This document shows positions 17,222 to 25,091 of a stretch of DNA of 64,000 bases, one piece after another. A program made the position numbers and the translations under genes. The notes below the pieces were generated by a model, which saw only the letters and a program-made list of their open reading frames with translations, was not told the origin of the DNA and did not search any database. This DNA comes from Umezawaea sp042738955. Its GTDB lineage: Bacteria > Actinomycetota > Actinomycetes > Mycobacteriales > Pseudonocardiaceae. Where the stretch lies: positions 1 to 64,000 of the forward strand of contig NZ_JBHYHC010000037.1 of NCBI RefSeq assembly GCF_042738955.1, written 5' to 3'. The first letter of the stretch is position 1, and each line of letters begins with the position of its first letter.

Positions 17222-18789
17222 CACCAGCCATCGCCATCACCGGGATCGCGCTCGCCACCGGGTTCGGCTCCGACGTCGAGGAGACGTGGAGCCAGGTCCG
17301 GCGCGGCGCCACCGCCGTCCACGCCGCCGAGCGGTTCGACGGCGCGTACGTGTCCGAGATCGACGGCCCCGACGTACTCGCCCCGCTCGTCGCCTCCCTG
17401 GCGGGCCGGGACCTCCCGCCCGGCACCGGCGTGGTCATCGGCACCAACGGGGCCCCGGAGGCCGCGTGGCTGACCGGGAAGCCCTACGCCGTGCTCGACG
17501 AGGTGGCCCACGCGCTCGGCGCGACCGGCCCGAAGGTCGTCTTCGGCACCGGCTGCGTCGCCGGGACGAACGCCCTCTGCTACGCCGTGGACGTCCTGCG
17601 TTCGGGCCGCGCTCGGGCGATGGTCGTCATCGGCGTGGAGACGCTCACCGTGACCACCATGGCGACCTTCCACAGCTGGAAGGCCCTCGACCCCGCGCCG
17701 TCGCGCCCGTACGGCGGCAGCGCGGGCGTCAACCTCGGCGAGGGGGCGGCCGTCCTGCTCCTCGAGGTCGACCCGGCGGCGGAGGACGTCGTCGCGTACG
17801 TCAACGGCTACGGCCTGACCTCGGACGCCTTCCACGTCACGTCGCCGCCGCCCAGCGGCGAGGGCCTGCACCGGGCCATGCGCCTCGCCCTGCTGGACGC
17901 GGGCGTCGCGCCCGCGGACGTGGACTACGTGAACGGCCACGGCACCGGCACCCCGGCCAACGACACCGCGGAACTGGCCGCGCTGCGCGCCCTGTTCGGC
18001 GCGGACGCCCCGCCGGTCAGCAGCTCCAAGCCCCAGTTCGGCCACACCCTGGGCGCGGCGGGCGTCGTGGAGGCCGCGATCACCGCGCTCGCGATCCGCG
18101 ACCGGACGCTGCCGCCCACGGCCAACGCCGACGCGTCGAGCGAGTGGGACATCGTGCCCGACCACGCCCGCGAGGCCGTGGTCGACGTGGCCGTGTCGAA
18201 CTCCCTGGCGTTCGGCGGCGCCAACGCCGTCGTGGTGCTGGGCCGCCGTCCCCGCGACGTCGTCGACCCACCGCCCCGACCGGTGCAGGTGGTCGGCGAG
18301 GCCGCGGTGGCCGACATCGCCACCGCCACGGGGATGATCCCCCGCGCGTACGCGGGCCGGATGGACGACCTGGGCGCCCTCGCCCTGGCCGCGGGCACCG
18401 CCGCCTGGCGGAACGCCGGGTACGACGCGGAGAACCACCCCGACCCCGAGCGCGTCGGCCTGGTGTTCGCCACCGCCACCGGACCGCTCGGCACGATCGA
18501 GGAGCTGTTCGCGCTGCGGGAGCGCGACGAACTGCGCCAGCTCAGCCCCGTGACGGCGCCGAACATCGTCGCCAGCGTCACGGCGGGCTACGTCGGCCAG
18601 GCGCTCGGCGTCAAGGGCCCGCTGTCGGCCGTGACCACCGGCGAGGACTCGGCCGCCATCGCCGACGCCTACGCGCGGGACCTGGTCGGGCAAGGCCGGG
18701 CGGACGTCGTGCTGGTCGTCAGCGCGGACGAGCGCGCCGCCGGGTCACGGGCGCACGTGGTGCGGGCGGAGGCGTCGTGCACGTCCTGA
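17218..18789 (+). CDS. Ketosynthase fused to a CLF-like half domain
   Basis: Product of 523 aa, 4-bp ATGA overlap with the ligase gene. Residues 1-345 are a complete beta-ketoacyl synthase with Cys113 (GTGCVAG), His241 (NGHGTGTPAND) and His276 (SSKPQFGHT). After a proline-rich linker, residues about 355-515 repeat the N-terminal half of a KS: TAPNIVASVTAGYVGQALG then AVTTGEDSAA, where the active-site Cys position is Glu476. There is no second His-bearing half. This resembles the truncated chain-length-factor-like protein (ApeC type) of aryl-polyene clusters, here fused to its KS. It would extend the ACP-bound aryl starter with malonyl units. Confidence 0.87.
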   Translation: MTPAIAITGIALATGFGSDVEETWSQVRRGATAVHAAERFDGAYVSEIDGPDVLAPLVASLAGRDLPPGTGVVIGTNGAPEAAWLTGKPYAVLDEVAHALGATGPKVVFGTGCVAGTNALCYAVDVLRSGRARAMVVIGVETLTVTTMATFHSWKALDPAPSRPYGGSAGVNLGEGAAVLLLEVDPAAEDVVAYVNGYGLTSDAFHVTSPPPSGEGLHRAMRLALLDAGVAPADVDYVNGHGTGTPANDTAELAALRALFGADAPPVSSSKPQFGHTLGAAGVVEAAITALAIRDRTLPPTANADASSEWDIVPDHAREAVVDVAVSNSLAFGGANAVVVLGRRPRDVVDPPPRPVQVVGEAAVADIATATGMIPRAYAGRMDDLGALALAAGTAAWRNAGYDAENHPDPERVGLVFATATGPLGTIEELFALRERDELRQLSPVTAPNIVASVTAGYVGQALGVKGPLSAVTTGEDSAAIADAYARDLVGQGRADVVLVVSADERAAGSRAHVVRAEASCTS

Positions 18790-19907
18790 TCGCGGGTGGA
18801 GGCGTCGGCGGGCTGTGCCTCGCGCAGGGGTTGCGCCGGGCGGGGATCAGCTGCGCGGTGTACGAGCGGAGTCCGGGCCTCACGCCCGGCGGGTACCTGC
18901 TGCACATGAACGCCGACGGCGGCAACGGCCTGCGGGCGTGCCTGCCGGACGACCTCTACGACCTGTACGTGCGCACGTCCCGCCCGACCCCGCGCCGCGA
19001 CGTGCTGGTGATCCAGAACCACCTCGGTCACGAGCTGGCCGTCAAACCGCACCTCGGCCCGTCCAACGACCCGGTCACCCCGCACACGACCGTCCACCGG
19101 CGCGCGTTGTGCCAGATCATGCTGCACGGGATCGAGGACCGCGTCCGCTTCGGCCGCGAGGTCGTCGGCTACCGCTCAACGGCCGACGGCGTCACGATCG
19201 AGCTGGACAACGGCGAACTCGCGCACGGCGACGTGCTGGTCGCCGCGGACGGCATCAACTCCGCGGTCCGCCGCCAGTTCCTCCCGGACGTCGAGACGGC
19301 CGTCCTGGTCCGGGACGTCCTGCTGTCCCGCTCCCCGCTGACCCCGGCGGTCGAGCGGGCGCTGCCGGACGCCTTCCAGGACAGCTTCGTGATCACCGTC
19401 GACCCCGCGGGCACCCTCATGGCCGCGGGCCTGTTCCGCCCCCGCCACCCGTTCACCGCCGAGATGCCGGTCGACGCCGTGGAGGACTACGTCTCGGTGA
19501 GCGTCGAACCGGCGGCCGCCGGGATCGACATCTTCGCCGCGTCCGGCCCGGAACTGCACGACGTGATGCGCAAGGCCGTCACCGACTGGCACCCCGGCCT
19601 CCAGCAGTTGGTGGACGGCGTCCTGCCGGACACGATCATGCCGAAGACGACCCGCATGGTCCTGCCCACGGACCCGTGGTCACCGGGCAACGTCACGGTC
19701 CTCGGCGACGCGATCCACGCCATGCCCCCGATGCTCGGCGACGGCGCCAACAGCGCGCTGCGCGACGCCGCGTCCCTGACCACCGCCCTGAGCGACGCGG
19801 CCCGCGGCTACACCGACCTCTCCGTCGCCGTCGGCCGCTACGAGGAAGCGATGCGCGCCAGGACGTACCCGTTGCTGAGGGAGGCGATGACCGTCGCGGA
19901 TGCCTAG
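18777..19907 (+). CDS. FAD-dependent monooxygenase
   Basis: Product of 376 aa from GTG 18777, overlapping the KS gene by 13 bp, so it is the last gene of the plus-strand arm. The N-terminus has the dinucleotide fold AGGGVGGLCLAQGLRRAG, a DG motif in VAADGINSAVRR, and the second FAD motif GDAIHAMPPMLGDGANSALRDA. This is the UbiH/PHBH group A flavin monooxygenase pattern. Such enzymes hydroxylate aromatic rings or epoxidise alkenes, matching an aryl polyene or phenolic substrate. A 42-bp spacer separates it from the unrelated dehydratase gene. Confidence 0.9.
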   Translation: MHVLIAGGGVGGLCLAQGLRRAGISCAVYERSPGLTPGGYLLHMNADGGNGLRACLPDDLYDLYVRTSRPTPRRDVLVIQNHLGHELAVKPHLGPSNDPVTPHTTVHRRALCQIMLHGIEDRVRFGREVVGYRSTADGVTIELDNGELAHGDVLVAADGINSAVRRQFLPDVETAVLVRDVLLSRSPLTPAVERALPDAFQDSFVITVDPAGTLMAAGLFRPRHPFTAEMPVDAVEDYVSVSVEPAAAGIDIFAASGPELHDVMRKAVTDWHPGLQQLVDGVLPDTIMPKTTRMVLPTDPWSPGNVTVLGDAIHAMPPMLGDGANSALRDAASLTTALSDAARGYTDLSVAVGRYEEAMRARTYPLLREAMTVADA

Positions 19908-19949
19908 GCTGGCGGCAGGGTCGACGACGTAGTCGGAAGGTGGCGGCCG

Positions 19950-21665
19950 GTGCCCGAGCAGCGCAGTTCCCAGTGGTACGCGGGAAACGACCGCAACGCC
20001 TACATCCACCGGGCGTGGATGCGGCGCGGGTTGCCCGCGCACGCGTTCGACGGGCGGCCGCACATCGCCATCGCCAACACCGCGTCGGACCTGACGCCGT
20101 GCAACTCCCACCTGAACGAGGTGGCGGAGAGCGTCAAGCAGGGCGTGTACGAGGCGGGCGGGATCCCGTTGAACCTGCCGGTCGTGTCGCTGGGGGAGAC
20201 GCTGGTGCGGCCGACGGCCATGCTGTGGCGCAACATGGCCGCGATGGCGACGGAGGAGATGCTGCGCGCCAACCCCATCGACGGCGTCGTGCTGATGGGC
20301 GGCTGCGACAAGACCATCCCGTCGCTGCTGATGGCCGCCGCGTCGGTCGGGCTGCCCGCGGTGGTCGTGCCGGGCGGGCCGATGCTGACCGGCACGTTCC
20401 GCGGCGTGGCGCTCGGGTGCGGCACGGACGTGTGGCGGCTGTCCGAGGAGGTGCGGGCGGGGACGTTGTCAGAGCGGCAGTTCATCCGCTCCGAGTCGTC
20501 GATGATCCGCAGCCGCGGCCACTGCAACACGATGGGCACCGCGTCGACCATGGGCCTGGTGGCCGAGGCGCTCGGCATGGTGCTGCCCGGTCTCGCGGGC
20601 ACGCCCGCCGCGGACAGCAGGCTGTTGGAGAGTGCCCACGAGACCGGGCGGCTGGCCGTGGAGATGGTCGCCGCCGGGCGCACGCCCGCCGAGGTGCTGA
20701 CGCGCGGGTCGTTCCTCAACGCCATCGTCGCGCTGGCCGCGATCGGCGGGTCGACCAACGCCGTCGTGCACCTGCTGGCCATCGCCGGGCGGCTGGGCGT
20801 GGAGCTGACGCAGGACGACTTCGACCGCACCGGGTCGGACATCCCGCTGCTGGTGGACCTGCAACCCGCGGGCCGGTTCCTGATGGAGGACTTCTTCCGC
20901 GCGGGCGGCCTGCACGCCGTGCTGCGGGAGGTGCGCGACCTGCTCGACCCGACCGCGATCACCGTGACCGGCACGCCGCTGGTCGACTACCTGGACGACG
21001 CGGAGATCTTCGACCGCGAGGTCATCCGGCCCCGCGCCGAACCGCTGCTGCCGCACGCCGGGATCGCCGTGCTGTACGGGAACCTGGCCCCGGACGGCGC
21101 CGTGGTGAAGCCCGCCGCCGCGTCGGAGCACCTGCTGAGCCACCGGGGGCGCGCGGTGGTGTTCGACTCGATCGAGGACATGCACGCCCGCATCGACGAC
21201 CCCGACCTGGAGGTGGACGCGGACTCGGTGCTGGTGCTGCGCGGCTGCGGTCCCAAGGGCTATCCCGGCATGCCGGAGGTGGCGAACATGCCGTTGCCGC
21301 AGAAGCTGCTCCAGCAGGGCGTGCGGGACATGGTGCGGATCTGCGACGGGCGCATGAGCGGCACCGCGTACGGCACCGTCGTGCTGCACGTGTCACCGGA
21401 AGCCGCCGCGGGCGGGCCGTTGGCGCTGGTGCGGACCGGCGACTTCATCGTCCTCGACATCGACCGCCGCCGCCTCGACCTGGACGTGCCCGGCGACGAA
21501 CTGGCGCTGCGCACGCCGGACCAGGCGACCGTGGACGCCTACGCCAACCCCCAGCGCGGGTGGGAACGCCTGTACGTGCAGACCGTGCAGCAGGCGAACA
21601 CCGGCGCGGACCTGGACTTCCTCACCGGGTCCAGCGGGCACCAGGTGTCCCGCGAGTCGCACTAG
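19950..21665 (+). CDS. IlvD/Edd-family sugar-acid dehydratase
   Basis: Product of 571 aa from GTG 19950 behind GGAAGGTGG. Fe-S cluster cysteines are Cys51 (TPCNSH), Cys119 (GGCDKT) and Cys192 (GHCNTMGTASTMG); Lys121 next to Cys119 is the metal-site lysine of the family. The GHCNTMGTAST context and ERxFIRSESSMIRS region resemble pentonate/arabonate dehydratases more than the valine-pathway dihydroxy-acid dehydratase. It would convert an aldonic acid to a 2-keto-3-deoxy acid. It follows the biosynthetic locus but fits better with the sugar genes downstream (rhaB, aldolase). Its stop overlaps the convergent lipoprotein gene by 4 bp. Confidence 0.87.
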   Translation: MPEQRSSQWYAGNDRNAYIHRAWMRRGLPAHAFDGRPHIAIANTASDLTPCNSHLNEVAESVKQGVYEAGGIPLNLPVVSLGETLVRPTAMLWRNMAAMATEEMLRANPIDGVVLMGGCDKTIPSLLMAAASVGLPAVVVPGGPMLTGTFRGVALGCGTDVWRLSEEVRAGTLSERQFIRSESSMIRSRGHCNTMGTASTMGLVAEALGMVLPGLAGTPAADSRLLESAHETGRLAVEMVAAGRTPAEVLTRGSFLNAIVALAAIGGSTNAVVHLLAIAGRLGVELTQDDFDRTGSDIPLLVDLQPAGRFLMEDFFRAGGLHAVLREVRDLLDPTAITVTGTPLVDYLDDAEIFDREVIRPRAEPLLPHAGIAVLYGNLAPDGAVVKPAAASEHLLSHRGRAVVFDSIEDMHARIDDPDLEVDADSVLVLRGCGPKGYPGMPEVANMPLPQKLLQQGVRDMVRICDGRMSGTAYGTVVLHVSPEAAAGGPLALVRTGDFIVLDIDRRRLDLDVPGDELALRTPDQATVDAYANPQRGWERLYVQTVQQANTGADLDFLTGSSGHQVSRESH

Positions 21666-22312
21666 CCGGTGATCGGCTGGTGCAGCGCGGCCGCCTTCTC
21701 CGGGCCGTACTTGGACACGAGGATGCCGTCGACCATCGACTCGACCGTCGAGCCCTGGTTCTTGGCCGCCTCGCCGAACCCCTCGTCCGCCAGTGCCATC
21801 AGCGGCACGATGTCCACCTTCCACGCGCCCTGCTCCCGGAGGAACTCGACGTGGTAGGGCGCTTCCTGACCGCCGATCACGGCCGGGGCCACGGCCTTGT
21901 CCCCGGTCACGACGACCTTGCCCAGCACCAGGTCGGTGATCCCGTTCTCGCCGACCAACCCCTTGTCGAACGACGCCTTGACCAGGTCGGCGGGCTTCCC
22001 GTCGCGCAGCGCGCCGGGTTCGACCTCCGCGCGCAGCACGTAGACCGTCAGCCGCCGCGTGGGCGAGATCGTGGCCAGGTCGGCCTCGGTGCCGGTCAAC
22101 GCCAACCCGCGCGCCTTGTCGTAGTAGTCCGACACGGTGCTCGCGAGCACCCCCTGCGCGGTCGCGCCGTCCTTCGCCAGCGCGGCCTTCGTGTAGGTCT
22201 CGAACGCCTTGTGCACCGCCCCGGTGTCGTCCGGCGCGGCGGGCGTCGGGGTGCTGCCGCAGCCCGTGACCAGCAGGGGCAGGCACAGGGCGAAGCGGAT
22301 CAGCCAGGTCAT
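21662..22312 (-). CDS. Putative lipoprotein of unknown function
   Basis: Product of 216 aa. The signal peptide ends in the lipobox LVTGC with Cys18, followed by a Thr/Pro-rich linker, so it is anchored on the outer face of the membrane. The mature domain, with AFETYTKAALAKDGATAQGVLAS and later FLREQGAWKVDIVP, has the shape of an NTF2/SnoaL-like or nuclear-transport-factor fold common in actinobacterial lipoproteins. No catalytic motif is visible. It may share a transcript with the GlxA regulator gene 22 bp upstream. No role can be given. Confidence 0.8.
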   Translation of the reverse strand: MTWLIRFALCLPLLVTGCGSTPTPAAPDDTGAVHKAFETYTKAALAKDGATAQGVLASTVSDYYDKARGLALTGTEADLATISPTRRLTVYVLRAEVEPGALRDGKPADLVKASFDKGLVGENGITDLVLGKVVVTGDKAVAPAVIGGQEAPYHVEFLREQGAWKVDIVPLMALADEGFGEAAKNQGSTVESMVDGILVSKYGPEKAAALHQPITG

Positions 22313-22334
22313 GGCGCGCAGCGTAGTGGGCCGC

Positions 22335-23300
22335 TCAGGCGGCGGGGCCGAATCGACGGCGGTAGGCGGACGGGGTGAGGCCGGTGTGCCTGCGCAGCTG
22401 AGCGCGCAGGTTCGCGGCCGTGCCGAAGCCGCTGGCGGTCGCCACGCGGTCCAGCCGGACCTCGCCGCGTTCGATCAGCCTGCACGCCAACGTGATCCGC
22501 TCGGTCGTCAGCCACGCCAACGGGGTCGTGCCCAGTTCGGCCTGGAACCGGCGGTGCAGCGTGGCCTGGCTGGTGGCGGCCCGCGCGGCGAGGTCGGCGA
22601 CGGTCAGCGGGTGGTCGAGGCGTTCGCGCGCCCAGGCCAGCACGGGGGCGAGCGACGAGTCGGGCACGGTCGGCACCGGGCGTTCGACGAACTGGCGCTG
22701 CCCACCGTCGCGGTGGCCGCTGAAGACCAGCCTGCGGCTCACGGCGTTGGCGACCTCGGCCCCGTGGTCGCGCAGGATCAGGTGCAGGCCGAGGTCCAGC
22801 GCCGCCGCGCTGCCCGCCGCCGTGAGCACCTGCCCGTCGTCCACGAACAGCACATCGGGTTCCAGCGCGACCCGCGGATACGTCCGGACGAACTCGTCGG
22901 CCCACCGCCAGTGCGTGGTGGCCCGCCGCCCGTCCAGCACCCCCGCCTCGGCGAGGGTGAACGTGCCGGTGCAGAAGCTCACCAGCCGCGCGCCGCGGTC
23001 GAACGCACGGCGGATCGCCGCCAGCACGGCCGGGCTCGCGGGCACGTCCGGGTCCGGGCGGTTGGGCACGATCAGAGTGTCGGCGGCGTCGGCCGCCTCC
23101 AGGCCCGCCACGTCGGACAGCGTGAACAGGCCGAGGTGCATGGTCACGGCGGGCGCGGCGGCGCAGAGGGTGAAGTCGTACCAGTCGCGGTCGAGTTCGG
23201 GGCGGCGCAGCCCGAACAGCTCGGTCGCCACGCCCAGTTCGAACGGGTTCGAGCCGTGGTCGACGAGCACCGCCACCCGGTGCGAGGATTCTTGCGACAT
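22335..23300 (-). CDS. GlxA-family regulator (DJ-1/PfpI plus AraC HTH)
   Basis: Product of 321 aa. The N-terminal 180 residues form a DJ-1/PfpI-like domain, with the nucleophile elbow region SFCTGTFTLAEAG and a following AATHWRW-like segment (RRATTHWRW). The C-terminal 100 residues are an AraC helix-turn-helix pair (DLAARAATSQATLHRRFQAELG and VATASGFGTAANLRAQLRRHTG). GlxA-type proteins sense small metabolites and activate neighbouring genes. The gene is divergent from a single-domain cupin 52 bp away, its probable target. Confidence 0.92.
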   Translation of the reverse strand: MSQESSHRVAVLVDHGSNPFELGVATELFGLRRPELDRDWYDFTLCAAAPAVTMHLGLFTLSDVAGLEAADAADTLIVPNRPDPDVPASPAVLAAIRRAFDRGARLVSFCTGTFTLAEAGVLDGRRATTHWRWADEFVRTYPRVALEPDVLFVDDGQVLTAAGSAAALDLGLHLILRDHGAEVANAVSRRLVFSGHRDGGQRQFVERPVPTVPDSSLAPVLAWARERLDHPLTVADLAARAATSQATLHRRFQAELGTTPLAWLTTERITLACRLIERGEVRLDRVATASGFGTAANLRAQLRRHTGLTPSAYRRRFGPAA

Positions 23301-23352
23301 GTGCGATTCCTAGCACTCACGGCCGTCGCCCGCCATCGCCCACGATGGGCGC

Positions 23353-23742
23353 ATGAGCGCCCAGCCGATCGACATCGACACCGCCTACGCCACCTTCGAC
23401 GCCATCTGGAGCCCGCGCATCCTCGCGAACGTCAACGACTACGACGTCCGGATCGCCAAGGTGAAGGGCGAGCACGTCTGGCACGTCCACGAGGACACCG
23501 ACGAGTTCTTCCTGGTGCTGGACGGAGAACTCGCCATCGGCCTGCGCGAGGACGGGGGAGAGCGGGTCGTCACGCTGCCGCGCGGCTCGGTGTTCGTGGT
23601 GCCGCGCGGCGTGTTCCACAAGCCGTCGTCCGACGGCGGCGCGCGGATCCTGCTGTTCGAGCCGAGCGGCACGCTGTCCGTCGGCGATCGGCACGAGGAG
23701 GTGCCCGCCTACGTCGACGTCACCGTGGGCCACCGGGTCTGA
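23353..23742 (+). CDS. Single-domain cupin protein
   Basis: Product of 129 aa. The first cupin motif is visible as EHVWHVHEDTDEFFLVLDGEL (His, His, Glu metal ligands) and the second as VVPRGVFHKPSS with the fourth His. Such small cupins bind a metal and act as dioxygenases, isomerases or binding proteins; the substrate is unknown. It is divergent from the GlxA-type regulator and its 3' end overlaps the convergent rhaB gene by 34 bp. Confidence 0.88.
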   Translation: MSAQPIDIDTAYATFDAIWSPRILANVNDYDVRIAKVKGEHVWHVHEDTDEFFLVLDGELAIGLREDGGERVVTLPRGSVFVVPRGVFHKPSSDGGARILLFEPSGTLSVGDRHEEVPAYVDVTVGHRV

Positions 23743-25091
23743 GGCTCGTACCGGACCAGCGACTCCGCGGCGCGGACGACGTCCCGCAGGTCGCCCGTGA
23801 GAGCCCCGGCGGCGCGCGCCTGAACCAGCACGTTGCCCAGCGCGGACGCCTCCACCGGGCCCGCCACCACGGGCAGCTCGCAGGCGTCGGCCGTCAGCTG
23901 GCACAGCAGCGCGTTCCGGGCGCCACCGCCGACGACGTGCACGACGTCGACCTGCTTCCCGGACAGCCGCACGGCGTCGGCGACCGCGTCCCGGTGCGCC
24001 AGCGCCAGGCTGTCGAGCACGCACCGCACCAGTTCCGCCCTGGTCGACGGCACGGGCCCGCCCGTCTCGGCGCAGGCGGCGGTGAGCCGGGCGGGCATGT
24101 CGCCGGGCGCGAGGAAGCGGGAGTCCGTCGCGTCCACGACGGTGGGCGACGGCGGCAGCGCGGCGGCCTCGGCGAGCAGCGCGCCGGGGTCGGTCGTGCC
24201 CCACTCGCGGTGGCACTCCTGGAGCAGCCACAGGCCCATCACGTTGCGCAAGTACCGGATCGTGCCGTCCACGCCCAGCTCGTTGGTGAAGTTCGCCGCG
24301 CGGCTCGCCTCGGTCAGCACCGGCTCGGCCAGCTCCACGCCGACCAGTGACCAGGTGCCGCAGGAGATGTAGGCGAACCGCTCGTCCTTCGCGGGCACCG
24401 CGACCACGGCGGACGCGGTGTCGTGCGAGCCGACCGCGAACACCGGGACCTCGCGGTCCAGGCCGATCTCGGGCAGCACCGGCCCGATCACCGTGCCGGG
24501 CTCCCGCAGCGGCGCGAACAGCCCGGTGTCCACGCCCAGCGCGTCCGCGACCTCCGCCGACCACGCGCGGGTGCGCGGGTCGAGCAGCGCGGTCGTGGAC
24601 GCGTTGGTGATCTCCGTGCCGCGCAGACCGGTGAGCCAGAACGAGATCAGGTCCGGGATCAGCAGCGCGGTCGTCCCGGTGAACCGCTCGGCCAGCAGTT
24701 GGAACGCCGTGTTGAACGGCTGGAACTGGATGCCCGTGGCGGCGTAGTGCCGTGACGCGGGCAGCGCGACGAGAGCACGGCGGACGGCGGGCGCCGTGCG
24801 CTCGTCGCGGTAGTGCACGGGGTTGCCCACGAGCGCCCCGCCATCGTCCACGAGTCCGTAGTCCACGGCCCACGAGTCCACGCCGATCCCGTCCAGTGGA
24901 CCGGCCTTGCGCAGCCCCTCGACGACCTCCCGGTACAGCCCGAGGACGTCCCAGTGCAGCGTGCCGCCGACCGACACCGGCCGGTTGGGGAACCGGTGGA
25001 CCTCGTGCAGCGCCACGGAGTCCGCCTCGACCTCGCCGACGATGACCCGGCCGCTGCCCGCGCCCAGGTCGACCGCCGCGAACCGCCTCAT
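23709..25091 (-). CDS. rhaB: L-rhamnulokinase
   Basis: Product of 460 aa, a FGGY-family carbohydrate kinase. The phosphate-1 motif opens the protein (AAVDLGAGSGRVI), GIGVDSWAVDYGLVD is the rhamnulokinase-type substrate segment, YISCGTWSLVGVEL and VVGGGARNALLCQLTADA are ATP-site motifs. It phosphorylates L-rhamnulose to L-rhamnulose 1-phosphate. The ATG at 25091 overlaps the stop of the upstream aldolase/dehydrogenase gene by 4 bp, so the two are translationally coupled. A rhamnose isomerase and a transporter are not in the window and must be encoded elsewhere. Confidence 0.92.
   Translation of the reverse strand: MRRFAAVDLGAGSGRVIVGEVEADSVALHEVHRFPNRPVSVGGTLHWDVLGLYREVVEGLRKAGPLDGIGVDSWAVDYGLVDDGGALVGNPVHYRDERTAPAVRRALVALPASRHYAATGIQFQPFNTAFQLLAERFTGTTALLIPDLISFWLTGLRGTEITNASTTALLDPRTRAWSAEVADALGVDTGLFAPLREPGTVIGPVLPEIGLDREVPVFAVGSHDTASAVVAVPAKDERFAYISCGTWSLVGVELAEPVLTEASRAANFTNELGVDGTIRYLRNVMGLWLLQECHREWGTTDPGALLAEAAALPPSPTVVDATDSRFLAPGDMPARLTAACAETGGPVPSTRAELVRCVLDSLALAHRDAVADAVRLSGKQVDVVHVVGGGARNALLCQLTADACELPVVAGPVEASALGNVLVQARAAGALTGDLRDVVRAAESLVRYEPQTRWPTVTST

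Noticed and set aside
15888..18789. Classic type II aromatic PKS (KS-alpha, KS-beta, ACP)
   Set aside because: There is no full KS-beta, no cyclase or aromatase, and the second KS-like part is only half length.
19950..21665. IlvD/Edd dehydratase as part of the polyketide locus
   Set aside because: The 42-bp gap and its sugar-acid dehydratase motifs fit sugar catabolism better; nothing ties it to ACP-bound substrates.
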